This document shows, one piece after another, positions 1-8,580 of a stretch of 64,000 nucleotides of DNA. The stretch spans positions 62,001 through 126,000 of the forward strand of contig NZ_FCNZ02000003.1 in assembly GCF_001544495.1 (NCBI RefSeq), given 5' to 3'. This stretch comes from Caballeronia telluris. Lineage in GTDB: Bacteria > Pseudomonadota > Gammaproteobacteria > Burkholderiales > Burkholderiaceae. Numbering within the stretch: position 1 is the first letter of the stretch; each line of letters begins with the position of its first letter. The position numbers were made by a program, and so were the translations under genes. The notes beneath the pieces were generated by a model that worked only from the letters and a program-made list of their open reading frames with translations, had not been told where the DNA came from and made no database searches.

Positions 1-986
1 GCGCTTTCCAGATCCTCGACCGTCAGTTCCAGCCGGCGCAGCGCTTCCATCAGGTCCAGATGCGCCTTGCCGCAGGTCACGATGCCCACGTTCGCGTGCG
101 CGCTCGGCGCGATCCACTTGTCGATGCTGTTTGCGCGCGCGAAGTGGCGCGCGGCGTCGAGCTTGGCGGCGAGGCGCGCTTCGATCGTGAGGCTCGGCAG
201 ATCGGGCCAGCGGTTGTGCAGGCCGCCCGCGGGCGCGACGAAATCCTCCGGCGCTTTCCACGACGTCGCAATCGCATCGAGATCGACGGTCGAGCCGGAT
301 TCCACTGTCTCCGAGATCGCCTTGAAGCCGACCCACGCGCCCGAAAAGCGCGACAGCGCCCAGCCGTACAAGCCGAATTCGAGCATGTCCGCGATATTCG
401 ACGGGTTCACGACCGGCATGCTCCACGCGATCATCGCCTGATCGCTCTGATGCGGCATCGACGACGACACGCAGCCGTGGTCGTCGCCCGCCACGACCAG
501 CACGCCGCCGTGCGGCGACGAGCCGTAGGCGTTGCCGTGCTTGAGCGCGTCGCCCGCGCGATCGACGCCCGGGCCCTTGCCGTACCACATCGCGAACACG
601 CCATCGACGGTGCGTTCTTCGTCCGATTCCACCCGCTGCGTGCCGAGCACGGCGGTGCCGCCGAGTTCCTCGTTGATCGCGGGCAGAAAGCGCACGTCAT
701 GCGACGCGAGCAGTTTCTTCGCCTTCCACAGTTGCTGATCGACCATGCCGAGCGGCGAACCGCGATAGCCGCTGATGAAGCCCGCCGTGTTCAGGCTCGC
801 GGCGCGGTCGAGTTCGCGCTGCATCAAGACGAGCCGCACGAGCGCCTGCGTGCCGGTCAGGAAAATGCGGCCGCGCGTGGCCGAGAGATTGTCGGTGAGC
901 TTGTAGTCGGACAGGGCGGGCGGCAGGCCGCTTTGAGCATTGTCCTGCGTGTTCTGGATCGCATCGAGGGGAACGCGCGCGTTCAT
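1..986 (-). CDS. Indolepyruvate ferredoxin oxidoreductase family protein, N-terminal part (runs off window)
   Basis: The reading frame is open from an ATG at 986 to the window edge, giving 328 residues. The visible part matches the thiamine-diphosphate half of the large fused indolepyruvate ferredoxin oxidoreductases. After a variable 30-residue N-terminus comes the motif RGRIFLTGTQALVRL, then NTAGFISGYRGSPLG, then MWYGKGPGVDRAGDALKHGN and VLVVAGDDHG. In the family this enzyme decarboxylates aryl-pyruvates to aryl-acetyl-CoA with ferredoxin reduction in aromatic amino-acid breakdown. Full-length homologues are near 1,150-1,200 residues, so about three quarters lies outside the window. The family is clear; the exact substrate is not. 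Confidence 0.88.
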   Translation of the reverse strand, partial: MNARVPLDAIQNTQDNAQSGLPPALSDYKLTDNLSATRGRIFLTGTQALVRLVLMQRELDRAASLNTAGFISGYRGSPLGMVDQQLWKAKKLLASHDVRFLPAINEELGGTAVLGTQRVESDEERTVDGVFAMWYGKGPGVDRAGDALKHGNAYGSSPHGGVLVVAGDDHGCVSSSMPHQSDQAMIAWSMPVVNPSNIADMLEFGLYGWALSRFSGAWVGFKAISETVESGSTVDLDAIATSWKAPEDFVAPAGGLHNRWPDLPSLTIEARLAAKLDAARHFARANSIDKWIAPSAHANVGIVTCGKAHLDLMEALRRLELTVEDLES

Positions 987-1228
987 GGAGTCTCCGGCGT
1001 TGTTATGTGGCGTGGGGTTTCGCGAGGACTCCATTTTTGGCCAACAAAACCGGAATATTTTTGCGGACTCGCCGTTCGCTTCGCTGAGTCGAACAAGAAT
1101 CCGCTTGTTTTCGGGATCGCGGAGTGAGATCGCCCTCGGCGCGCGGCGTCATCGCGTATACCCGAACCTTTGGCCGGGCGCGTTGCGGTAATCTGAACGC
1201 TGCCGATTCACCCAGGGACGACCCGCCG

Positions 1229-1873
1229 ATGAAGCTCTATTACTGGCCGAAAACCCGCGCCTTTCGCGCGCTGTGGATGCTCGAAGAACTGCGCGCTTCC
1301 TACGAACTCGCGTTCGTGAACATCCGCGCGGGCGATCAGAACGAACCGGCGTTCTGCCGCGTCAATCCGATGTCGAAGCTGCCCGCGCTCGACGACGACG
1401 GCGTGACGGTAGCCGAGTCGGGCGCCGTGCTGCTCTATCTCGCCGACAAATTCCCCGACGCGAAGCTCGGCGTACCGCACGGCGAACCGCTGCGCGGGCG
1501 CTTCCTGCAGTGGCTCTTCTTTACCGGCGCGTGTCTGGAGCCGGCGATGGCCGAGCGCATGACGGGCGCGCCGGGCAACACCGTGAGCTTCGGCTGGGGC
1601 GATCTGGGGCGCGTCGAGCATGCGGTCGAAGGCGCGCTGAAGGACGGTCCGTGGCTCGTCGGCGAGCGCTTCACCGCCGCCGACATTCTGGTCGCGAGCA
1701 CGCTGCAGATCGCGTACATGGCGAAGCTGATCGAGCCGGGCGGCGCGCTGTCCGACTATGTCGATCGGGCGGTCGCGCGCGAAGGGCACGCGCGCGCGGC
1801 GGCGATCGATCACCGCGAGGCCGAGCGGCTCGCGCTTAAAGCGCACACGGGAACGGCCAGCGTGAAGGTCTGA
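1229..1873 (+). CDS. Glutathione S-transferase family protein
   Basis: A 214-residue cytosolic GST. The N-terminal thioredoxin fold (residues 1-78) begins KLYYWPKTRAFRALW, has the cis-proline at P52 in SKLPAL, and carries the gamma-glutamyl-binding E63-S64 pair in ESGAVLLYLADKF. An all-helical C-terminal domain follows. I chose the ATG at 1229 because the fold starts immediately there; the frame is open further upstream but that stretch has no family similarity. Such enzymes conjugate or reduce electrophiles with glutathione; the substrate cannot be told. It is divergent from the oxidoreductase upstream and has no same-strand partner. Confidence 0.85.
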   Translation: MKLYYWPKTRAFRALWMLEELRASYELAFVNIRAGDQNEPAFCRVNPMSKLPALDDDGVTVAESGAVLLYLADKFPDAKLGVPHGEPLRGRFLQWLFFTGACLEPAMAERMTGAPGNTVSFGWGDLGRVEHAVEGALKDGPWLVGERFTAADILVASTLQIAYMAKLIEPGGALSDYVDRAVAREGHARAAAIDHREAERLALKAHTGTASVKV

Positions 1874-1887
1874 GCGGCGCGGCCGCT

Positions 1888-2133
1888 TCAGGGAAACGCG
1901 CGTGGCTTCGGAATGCCGGCGCCGGCTTCGATGTCGGCGACGGCCTGCTTGTGCGCCAGATCGATCGCCTCGGCGGCGTTCGCCAGGCCGCCATCGCCGC
2001 CGACCGTCGTCCATGTCTTCACGGCCTTGTCGTGATGACGGATTTCGTATTCGGCGTCCCAGCGCGCGCCCTGCAGTTCGAGCGGGCGCACATGGATCGC
2101 GTAGACGCCGTAGAGGAAAAGCTGTTCCGCCAT
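1888..2133 (-). CDS. Small conserved-type protein of unknown function (81 aa)
   Basis: I do not recognise a function. The ATG at 2133 gives 81 residues, beginning MAEQLFLYGVYAIHVRPLEL; an 11-residue longer version is possible but looks non-coding. The predicted layout is two or three beta strands, then a C-terminal helix with spaced alanines (ANAAEAIDLAHKQAVADIE). There is no signal peptide or membrane segment. Third-position GC and amino-acid use look like real coding sequence. The next gene on the same strand (2197-2418) has a similar size and layout, so the two may be an ancient duplicate pair. Confidence 0.6.
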   Translation of the reverse strand: MAEQLFLYGVYAIHVRPLELQGARWDAEYEIRHHDKAVKTWTTVGGDGGLANAAEAIDLAHKQAVADIEAGAGIPKPRAFP

Positions 2134-2196
2134 GATGTCCTCCGTTCGGGCCGGGCGCTCGCGCACCGCGCGCGACGCGTTCGCGGCCGGGCTTGC

Positions 2197-2418
2197 CTAG
2201 AGTTCGATTTCGCCGAGGATGCGATGCGCAAGGGCCCGCGCTTCTTCGAGCGCCTCGTCCTCGTTTTGCGACGTCGCCTCGACTTCGTAGATCGTCGCGT
2301 CGGTCGCCTCGCCGTCGTCACGCGCGAGTGAAACGAGACCCTGGAACTGGCCGCCGTCGATGGCGCGCACGCCGATGGTCGCGGTGTAGAGACCCTTCGT
2401 ATAGGTCGTGTCGTCCAT
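2197..2418 (-). CDS. Small conserved-type protein of unknown function (73 aa)
   Basis: Function not recognised. It encodes 73 residues beginning MDDTTYTKGLYTATIGVRAI, with a VR-containing strand, an acidic middle (ARDDGEATDATIYEVEA) and an acidic amphipathic C-terminal helix (EDEALEEARALAHRILGEIE). It lies 63 bp upstream of the 81-residue gene on the same strand and shares its strand-strand-helix order. It is soluble and cytoplasmic by composition. It may be co-transcribed with the 81-residue gene. Confidence 0.6.
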   Translation of the reverse strand: MDDTTYTKGLYTATIGVRAIDGGQFQGLVSLARDDGEATDATIYEVEATSQNEDEALEEARALAHRILGEIEL

Positions 2419-2499
2419 GATGCGGCCCCAGGCGTTGACGAAAATTCATGCTAGCACGCGGATATGCAACGTGCGTGACTTGGCGCCCGAGACGAAAAA

Positions 2500-3411
2500 C
2501 TATCGCAGCAGATCCTCGACCTCTTCCAGCGACGGCGAATGCGCGCCCGAAAAACGGCACGCGGCCGCGCCCGCCGCGAGCGCAAAGCGCAGGTGTTCGG
2601 GCCAGCCGCCTTCGCGCGACATCAGGCTGTAGAGCAGCCCGCCGATCGACGCATCGCCCGCGCCGACCGTATCGGCGACCTGCACCTGCGGCGGCTTCGC
2701 GCGATAGACCTCGTCGCCGACATAGAGCGCCGCCTCGCTCGATCCGCGCGTGACAAGCACGCTCGCCTGCGGGTTCATCGCGCGAATCTGCGCGAGCGCG
2801 TCGGCTTCGGGGAGGCCCCGAAACAGCATGTGCAGGTCTTCGTCGGATACTTTGATCAGGTCGGCGAGCGAGGCCATGTTGCGCAGGATCGGCTCGTAGC
2901 CGGTTTCCATCAGATTGCGATAGTTGGGATCGAAGCTGATCTTCACGCCGTGGCTGCGCAGTTGCGCGGCGAGCGCGGCAAGCGTCGCGCCGAGCGGCTG
3001 ACGCACGAGGCTGATGCAGCCGAAATGCGCCCATTGCACCTGATCCATCCAGCCTTGCGGCAGCTTCGACGGATCGAAGGCGAGATCGGCGCCGTTCTCG
3101 CCCATGAAGTAATACGTAGGCGGCTGCGTCTTGTGGACGATCGCAAGCAACGGCGGCCGCTCGACGCGCTGCATGAAGCGCATGTCGAGGCCGGCTGCCT
3201 CGCTCGCGTCCCAGAGGTCGTCGGAGAAATTGTCGGTGCCGAGCGAGCCCGCGCAGGCCGTCGGCAGGCCGAGCCGGGCGACCGCGCGCGCGACGTTCCA
3301 GCCCGCGCCGCCGGGACGCGAGAGCCACGACGCGACGTCGGTGCGGATCATGTCGGTGAGGATGTCGCCGGCGGAGACGAACGTCGGGAAGGTCTGCTGA
3401 ACTGCTGCCAT
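2500..3411 (-). CDS. PfkB-family carbohydrate kinase (probable fructokinase)
   Basis: A 303-residue ribokinase/PfkB-family sugar kinase. The first signature, GGAGWNVARAVARLG, is at residues 34-48; DPNYRNLM at 161-168 is typical of fructokinases; the second signature, DTVGAGDASIGG, is at 247-258 with the catalytic base D253. The ATG at 3411 has AAGGTG as a ribosome-binding site that overlaps the stop of the isomerase gene ending at 3417, so the two are translationally coupled. Next to an AGE-family isomerase and a LacI regulator, the likely job is phosphorylating the ketose made by the isomerase. The sugar itself is inferred. Confidence 0.85.
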   Translation of the reverse strand: MAAVQQTFPTFVSAGDILTDMIRTDVASWLSRPGGAGWNVARAVARLGLPTACAGSLGTDNFSDDLWDASEAAGLDMRFMQRVERPPLLAIVHKTQPPTYYFMGENGADLAFDPSKLPQGWMDQVQWAHFGCISLVRQPLGATLAALAAQLRSHGVKISFDPNYRNLMETGYEPILRNMASLADLIKVSDEDLHMLFRGLPEADALAQIRAMNPQASVLVTRGSSEAALYVGDEVYRAKPPQVQVADTVGAGDASIGGLLYSLMSREGGWPEHLRFALAAGAAACRFSGAHSPSLEEVEDLLR

Positions 3412-3416
3412 GGTGT

Positions 3417-4685
3417 TCACCTTGCGGTTGTCTCCGGCGCGGGGAGGGCGTTCAGCACCTCGTAGCACGCGCCCATCGTGTGGTAGTCGGTCTTGCCGGC
3501 GGGGCTCTTTTCGTCGCCGTACTTGCGGTTGTCGCACGTCAGGATGCGATACCACGCGCCGTATTCGTGGTCGACGAAATGCGCCCAGCTATAGCGCCAG
3601 AGTTCGTCGTAGCAGTCCCAGAAGCGTTCGCGCCCCGTGCGCACGCCGAGCAGCGCGGCGGCGGCGAAGCTTTCCGCCTGCACCCAGAAATACTTGTCGT
3701 GGTCGCAGATGGTGTCGTCGGGGCCGAAGCCGTAGTAGAGGCCGCCGTGGCCGTCGTCCCAGGCGCGGTTGAAGGCGGCGTCGAACAGTTCGACGGCGCG
3801 CGGCGCAAGCCACGGCAGCGCGCGATGGCGTTCGAGAATCAGGAGCAGCTTCGCCCATTCCGTCTGATGGCCGGGCTGGAAGCCCCACGGACGGAAGATG
3901 TTCGAACTGTCGGATTCGTTGTAGTGCCAGTCGACCGACCAGTCCGGATGGAAATGCTCCCACACCAGCCCGTTCGACAGCTTCGCCTGCCGCAGCGTGA
4001 TGTTGCCCGCGATCTTCTCCGCGCGATCGAGATAGATGACGTGGCCCGTTGCCTCGTAGGCGACGAGGAGCGCTTCGGTCGCGTGCATGTTCGCGTTCTG
4101 TCCGCGATAGGACGACAGTTGCCAGTCGGGCGTGGCTTCGTCGGCGTAGAGGCCGGCTTCGGCGTCCCAGAAGCGGCGTTCGAGCAGATGGAACGTCTCG
4201 GCGATCATCGGCGTGGCTTCGTCGATGCCCGCCATCGACGCATGCGCGCACGCGAGCAGCACGAACGCGAGGCCGTAGCAATGACGCGTGCCGTCGAGCG
4301 TGCGCTTCGCGCCGTCGCGCCATTCGATTTCCCAGTCGTAGCCTTCGTGCTGCGCGTCCCAGTGGGCGTCGCGCAGGAATTGGAAGGCGTGGCGCGCGTC
4401 GTCCTGATACGCGGCGTCGCCGAAATGGCGGTAGGCCATCGCGTAATTGAAGACGAAGCGCGTGGTGCTGACGAGATGGCGCGTCGTGCGGTCGTAGACG
4501 CGGCCGTCGTCCTTGAAGAAGTGGAAGAAGCCGCCGGACGGATCGCGCGCGGTGGGCGCGTAGAACGCGAGCGTGTCGCGCACGTGCGAGAGCAGGAAGT
4601 CGCGGCTGCGGAAGTCGATCTGGCGCGGCTGCGCGCGCGCGGCGGATTCGGACGGAGCGGCGACGGTTGAGGCGGTCGAGTTCAT
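3417..4685 (-). CDS. AGE-family sugar epimerase/isomerase (mannose isomerase-like)
   Basis: A 422-residue protein of the N-acylglucosamine 2-epimerase superfamily, an (alpha/alpha)6 barrel. Recognisable segments are GGFFHFFKDDGRVYDRTTRHLVS cut into its usual parts (FFKDDG, RHLVSTTRFV), the HCYGLAF helix, HATEALLVAYE, and the C-terminal AVQAES-like WVQAESFAAAALL with DHEYGAWY. The family includes D-mannose isomerase (mannose to fructose) and GlcNAc 2-epimerase. The sequence order and the linked fructokinase favour a mannose/fructose-type aldose-ketose isomerase, but this is inference. Its start codon overlaps the LacI gene's stop by 4 bp (ATGA). Confidence 0.82.
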   Translation of the reverse strand: MNSTASTVAAPSESAARAQPRQIDFRSRDFLLSHVRDTLAFYAPTARDPSGGFFHFFKDDGRVYDRTTRHLVSTTRFVFNYAMAYRHFGDAAYQDDARHAFQFLRDAHWDAQHEGYDWEIEWRDGAKRTLDGTRHCYGLAFVLLACAHASMAGIDEATPMIAETFHLLERRFWDAEAGLYADEATPDWQLSSYRGQNANMHATEALLVAYEATGHVIYLDRAEKIAGNITLRQAKLSNGLVWEHFHPDWSVDWHYNESDSSNIFRPWGFQPGHQTEWAKLLLILERHRALPWLAPRAVELFDAAFNRAWDDGHGGLYYGFGPDDTICDHDKYFWVQAESFAAAALLGVRTGRERFWDCYDELWRYSWAHFVDHEYGAWYRILTCDNRKYGDEKSPAGKTDYHTMGACYEVLNALPAPETTAR

Positions 4686-5689
4686 GTCGAGGTCGAGCCG
4701 GAGCTCGCGCGAGGGATGAAATGTACCGGCACCAGCGTGTCGGCCGGGTCGAGTGTGTTCGGGCTGTCTTCCAGCAGCAGTTCCACGCCGCGCCGTCCGA
4801 GCGCTTCCTTGTCGACGGTCACGGTCGAGAGCGGCGGCGTGCTTTGCGCGGCGGCCGGAATGTCGTCGAAACCGACGAACGCGATGTCCTGCGGCACCCG
4901 CACGCCATGTGCGAGGCAGACGCGCATCGCGGCGAGGGCCGCTGCATCGTTATAGGCGAAAACGGCGTCGGGGAGCGGATTCGATTGCGCGCGCGCCTGC
5001 ACGATCAGGCGCTCCATCGCGTCGGCGGCGGCCAGATCGGCGGCGATGCCGGGCTGGGTGTTGATTTCGAGCATCGGATCGAACAGGAGGCCGGCCTCGA
5101 AATATGCGAGCCGGTAGCCGAGCGCGCGCTGCGCGATGCTGTGATGCGCAAGCGACCCGCCAATGAACGCGACGCGCCGCCGCCCGAGCGCGAAGAGATG
5201 CTGCATCGCGAGCGACGCGCCCTTGATGTTGTCGATGTTCACCGAGCGAAAGCCGGGCGCGCAGAGGTCGATGAGCACCGTCGGCCGATTGAGCGAATGC
5301 AGGTGCACGAGCAGTTCCGGCTCGACGAAGCCGGCGACCGCGATGGCGTCGGGCGCGTGCAGGCGCATCTGCTGCGCGAGGTCTTGAGTCGGGCCGGCCG
5401 TCAGAACGGAGGGCACGAGCCGCCTTTCGCGGCACGCTTCCTCGAAACCGTTGAGCACATGCGAGAAAAACGGGCTGACGGCAAAGTTGTTGTGTTGCCG
5501 ATGCAAAAGAAAGGTGACGCGGCGAATGCGGGTGCGCAGTTGCGCGGAGTCGTAGCCGAGTTGCTGCGCCACTTCGATGACACGCATGCGCGTCGCCTCG
5601 GACAGTCCCGGCTGATTTTTCAACGCTCTCGAAACGGTGCCGATCGAGACGCTTGCTGCCCGCGCGACATCGCGAATGGTGGTCGCCAT
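4682..5689 (-). CDS. LacI-family transcriptional regulator
   Basis: A 335-residue LacI/GalR repressor. The N-terminal helix-turn-helix and hinge read TTIRDVARAASVSIGTVSRAL (residues 3-23 in part) followed by QPGLSEATRMRVIEVAQQLGY. A periplasmic-binding-protein-like sugar domain follows, ending with the usual FVGFDDIP and PPLSTVTVD blocks. The ATG at 5689 is fixed by the HTH. It is the first gene of an operon with the AGE isomerase (4-bp overlap) and the PfkB kinase, so it probably controls its own operon in response to the sugar. No sugar transporter is adjacent. Confidence 0.9.
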   Translation of the reverse strand: MATTIRDVARAASVSIGTVSRALKNQPGLSEATRMRVIEVAQQLGYDSAQLRTRIRRVTFLLHRQHNNFAVSPFFSHVLNGFEEACRERRLVPSVLTAGPTQDLAQQMRLHAPDAIAVAGFVEPELLVHLHSLNRPTVLIDLCAPGFRSVNIDNIKGASLAMQHLFALGRRRVAFIGGSLAHHSIAQRALGYRLAYFEAGLLFDPMLEINTQPGIAADLAAADAMERLIVQARAQSNPLPDAVFAYNDAAALAAMRVCLAHGVRVPQDIAFVGFDDIPAAAQSTPPLSTVTVDKEALGRRGVELLLEDSPNTLDPADTLVPVHFIPRASSGSTST

Positions 5690-5767
5690 CGTGGTGGTGT
5701 CCGTCCCTGCTGTATGGTCGTTTTGCGCGGTGTTTATCAACGCGCATCGCGTTCTGCGATTGCGGCG

Positions 5768-5795
5768 ATTGTATAGTAAAAAATCGGCAAAACAA
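5768..5795 (-). promoter_or_regulatory. Predicted sigma-70 promoter of the lacI-isomerase-kinase operon
   Basis: Read on the minus strand there is a TTGTTT -35 box (5790-5795), a 16-bp spacer and a TACAAT -10 box (5768-5773). It lies about 80 bp upstream of the regulator's ATG, in an AT-rich patch unusual for this window. No experimental support; judged by consensus match only. Confidence 0.4.
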
Positions 5796-5888
5796 TCTGG
5801 GTCAGACCTAGAGAAAACCAGTAGACGCTTGTTGTGTATGGACTTTGTAGCTTTTTGCGTGTTTAGTAAAAATGCTGGAACACGGGGC

Positions 5889-6494
5889 TTACCTGGCTTC
5901 GCGGCGATGCACGGACGCCGCATTCGACGACCAGACATCGAGCAGCACATCCTCATCCTGATAGTGCGAGAGGCGAGCGAGCGGCAGCGTCGCGCGGAGT
6001 TCGGCGTGAACGAAATCGCCCGAGTGCGGCCAGCCTTCGATCGGCTGGCGCCAATGGCACGCAATGATCGTCCCGCCCGGCGCAAGCGAGCTTTCGATAC
6101 GCGCGGCGAGACGCGCGAGTTGCGATTCATCGAGGTAATACGCCAGCTCGCTGATGACGATCAGGTCGAAACGGCCGTCCGGCCAGTCGTCGGGGATCGC
6201 GCGCTGCTCGATTTTCACGTTGCTCAGATGCGCGACGCGGCGGCGCGCGAGCGTCACCGCATCCGCGCTCAGGTCGGCGGCGAGGAGCGCGTCGCAGCGC
6301 GGGGCGAGTTCCGCGGTCAGCTCGCCGGTGGCGCAGCCGGGTTCGTAGGCGCGCGCATAGTGCGCGTCGGGCAACATCGCGAGCGTCAGTGCCCGCTTGC
6401 GGCTTTCGTACCAGCGCTCGCGCAGCAGCCAAGGGTCGTCGCTGCGCTCGTAGAGACCGTCGAAATAGCGTTGCGCGTCGGGTTCGGCGCTCAT
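5889..6494 (-). CDS. Class I SAM-dependent methyltransferase (NodS-like)
   Basis: A 201-residue methyltransferase. The SAM-binding motif I is YEPGCATGEL (about residues 48-57), followed by the acidic loop LAADLSADAV and the post-motif DLIVISELAYYL. The N-terminus (YFDGLYERSDDPWLLRERWYE) is typical of methyltransferases found beside or fused to PIG-L deacetylases. Its ATG overlaps the stop of the PIG-L gene by 4 bp, so the two are co-translated. From memory, the two domains exist as one fused protein in related bacteria, implying that they act on the same substrate. The substrate is unknown. Confidence 0.85.
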   Translation of the reverse strand: MSAEPDAQRYFDGLYERSDDPWLLRERWYESRKRALTLAMLPDAHYARAYEPGCATGELTAELAPRCDALLAADLSADAVTLARRRVAHLSNVKIEQRAIPDDWPDGRFDLIVISELAYYLDESQLARLAARIESSLAPGGTIIACHWRQPIEGWPHSGDFVHAELRATLPLARLSHYQDEDVLLDVWSSNAASVHRREAR

Positions 6495-7267
6495 ATCAGG
6501 ACGACCTCGTAGGGGCGCGTGAGTCGCGCCAGAACGTGCCCGGGCAGGATCGCCGCGCGTCCGGTCGTGGCGTCGGGTTCCAGTTGGCTGCGAAACGCTT
6601 CGACCGCGTGAAGCTTGCGCGAGTGCGTGTCCGTATCGAGCACGATGCGGCGCGCGCGGCTCCACGGCACGCGCGAATCGTCGGGCGATGCCCAGTGCCA
6701 CGTCCAGATCGGAATCTCGACGAACGGCAAATCCAGCCGCGCGGCTTCCGACGACACCGCCCGCCCGACCGCCTCGTGGTCCGGATGACCGTCATGGCGC
6801 CACGTGCCGAAGACGACGTCGCCGGGACGCAGGTGCTCGGCGAGCGCGGCCGAAAGCTGCATTTCGAAGCGCTTGCCGCCGCCGTCGGGCAAACCTAAGC
6901 GCAAGGTCTGGACGTATCGCATGTGCAGTCGTTGCAACGCTTCGCGCGTCTCTTGCGGACGGACGTCGGCGAGGCGCGCGGGCGGCCACGCGGACGATTG
7001 CGGATGGCTCGCGGTGCCGTCCGTCACGGCGATGATCAGCACCTTGCGGCCCAGCGCGGACAGCTTCGCGAGCAGGCCGCCGGTGCCGAGCACCTCGTCG
7101 TCGGGATGGGGCGCCACGATCACGGCGCGTGCGCCCGCCGGCACCAGCGTAGCCGCGTCGACGGCCGGCAGCGTTGCCAGCCGCGCCCAGCTTTGCCAGA
7201 CGTTCTCGGGCGTGCCCGACCCGGCGATCGTGCGCCGGGCGCTCTCGTTCTCGGTCAGAGTTCCCAT
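6491..7267 (-). CDS. PIG-L family deacetylase
   Basis: A 258-residue LmbE/PIG-L-type zinc deacetylase. The zinc-binding motif APHPDDEVLGTGG is near residues 51-63, and the third ligand is in the DGHPDHEAVGRAV segment near residue 160. Family members remove N-acetyl groups from GlcNAc-containing lipids or small thiols. It sits between an acyl-CoA dehydrogenase-like gene (13-bp overlap at its start) and a methyltransferase (4-bp overlap at its stop). The operon therefore looks like a small biosynthetic or modification pathway whose product is not known to me. Confidence 0.88.
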   Translation of the reverse strand: MGTLTENESARRTIAGSGTPENVWQSWARLATLPAVDAATLVPAGARAVIVAPHPDDEVLGTGGLLAKLSALGRKVLIIAVTDGTASHPQSSAWPPARLADVRPQETREALQRLHMRYVQTLRLGLPDGGGKRFEMQLSAALAEHLRPGDVVFGTWRHDGHPDHEAVGRAVSSEAARLDLPFVEIPIWTWHWASPDDSRVPWSRARRIVLDTDTHSRKLHAVEAFRSQLEPDATTGRAAILPGHVLARLTRPYEVVLI

Positions 7268-8301
7268 GGCCCGCGCTCCTCGTTGACGACACGTTCCGCG
7301 AGCGCGGCTTCATCCCGTTCGGCATGACTTTGCCGGACGAACACAGGAAGGTCTGCCATCAGGCGGGCGAAATGCTCGTTGCGGCAGAAAGGCGCGGCGC
7401 CGAGCGCCCGCCCCGCATGGTCGATCACGCTTGCCGCCGCGCGCTCGACCGCGAGCCGCGCGCGCAGCGCGGCGGGCATCGCGTCGGCCTGCGGCTCGCG
7501 ATCGAAGCGAGCGGCCGTTTCCCTCAACACGCTCGATGCGCTCGTGAGCGCGATGTCGATCGCGCCGAGATGGGCCCGCTTGTGCGGGTCGGCGCGGCGC
7601 GCGGCGTCGCGCCGCACGAATTCGCCGATAGCCGACGCTGCGCCGAACCAGCATGCCGCGATGCCGCCGCCGCCTTGCCAGAATCCCGGGCGCTGCAGGT
7701 AGGCAAGCGGTGCGCCGATCTGCACGGCGTCCGCGTTCTCGAAACGCACATCGACGCTCGCGCTCGCGTGCATGCCGACCGCCACCCAGCCCTCGTTCGT
7801 CACATGCACGCCCGGCTGACGAAGCTCCACGGCCGCGAGTATCGATTCGTCGCGTTCGTTCCACGCCGTGACCAACGCATGCGTGATGTGAGCCGCGCCC
7901 GAACACCAGGCCTTCGTCCCGTTCAGTGTGATGCGACCTTCGCCCGAGGCGGTTTGCGCGCCGAGGCGGGCCGTGGGCGGCTCGGCAGCCCAGACGCCCC
8001 ACGTGCTGCCTTGGTCTGGTTCGGCGCCGCCCAGTTCCGCCAGAATCGCGAGCGCGTCAGTGTGGCCTTCGAAGAGTTTGACGAGCGCGAGATCGAACCC
8101 TGCGACCGCCGCGAGCATTCGCCATCGATCGAGCGTCGCACCGCTTCCCGGTAGCGGAAGGCGATCGAAGCCCGCGCCGACGAGCGCGCGCAACGCGTCG
8201 GCTGTACCCGCTTCCGAGCCGCGTTGAAACTTCAGTTCATGCAGGAAGGACTTCAATTCGGCACAGCCGACAGGCGTCGAACGGCTCATGACCATCGGCA
8301 T
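7255..8301 (-). CDS. Acyl-CoA dehydrogenase-like flavoprotein
   Basis: A 348-residue protein with a divergent acyl-CoA dehydrogenase fold. GGAEPDQGSTWGVWAAEPP and LNGTKAWCSGAAHITHALV correspond to the middle beta domain that contacts FAD, and the C-terminal helices include AADERAAASVIDHAGRALG-like sequence. The usual catalytic Glu region is not obvious, and it is shorter than the roughly 380-residue classical enzymes. Three in-frame ATGs lie close together; I chose 8301 because GAGGGG sits 5 bases upstream. It is first in the operon with PIG-L and the methyltransferase. It is probably a specialised oxidase or dehydrogenase rather than a beta-oxidation enzyme. Confidence 0.75.
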   Translation of the reverse strand: MPMVMSRSTPVGCAELKSFLHELKFQRGSEAGTADALRALVGAGFDRLPLPGSGATLDRWRMLAAVAGFDLALVKLFEGHTDALAILAELGGAEPDQGSTWGVWAAEPPTARLGAQTASGEGRITLNGTKAWCSGAAHITHALVTAWNERDESILAAVELRQPGVHVTNEGWVAVGMHASASVDVRFENADAVQIGAPLAYLQRPGFWQGGGGIAACWFGAASAIGEFVRRDAARRADPHKRAHLGAIDIALTSASSVLRETAARFDREPQADAMPAALRARLAVERAAASVIDHAGRALGAAPFCRNEHFARLMADLPVFVRQSHAERDEAALAERVVNEERGPWEL

Positions 8302-8506
8302 GGCGCCCCTCGGAGGTGGGTCCCGGAATATTTGCTCGACACGTTTTTCTCCCTTGCGACGTTCTCTGGACGTAAGTGTGGCAAGGCACATGCCCGGGCA
8401 CCAGTCGGCCGGACGGCATAGGCAAAACGCGCGGTTTCGGCTGCGCTTCTGGCTTATATCGACTGGCTGAATCGACGCTTGCGCGCAGACAGGCTCAAAT
8501 AGCAAA

Positions 8507-8527
8507 AAAGCCGCACGAGGCGGCTTT
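8507..8527 (-). terminator. Rho-independent terminator after the symporter gene
   Basis: A perfect 8-bp stem (aaagccgc / gcggcttt, 8507-8514 with 8520-8527) has a 5-base loop. On the minus strand it is followed by a run of six T, as expected for the gene ending at 8581. Confidence 0.75.
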
Positions 8528-8580
8528 CTAATCGGGGAGGGCGAAATGCGTCTTCGACAGGACTTGCCGCAGCCTTGGGT

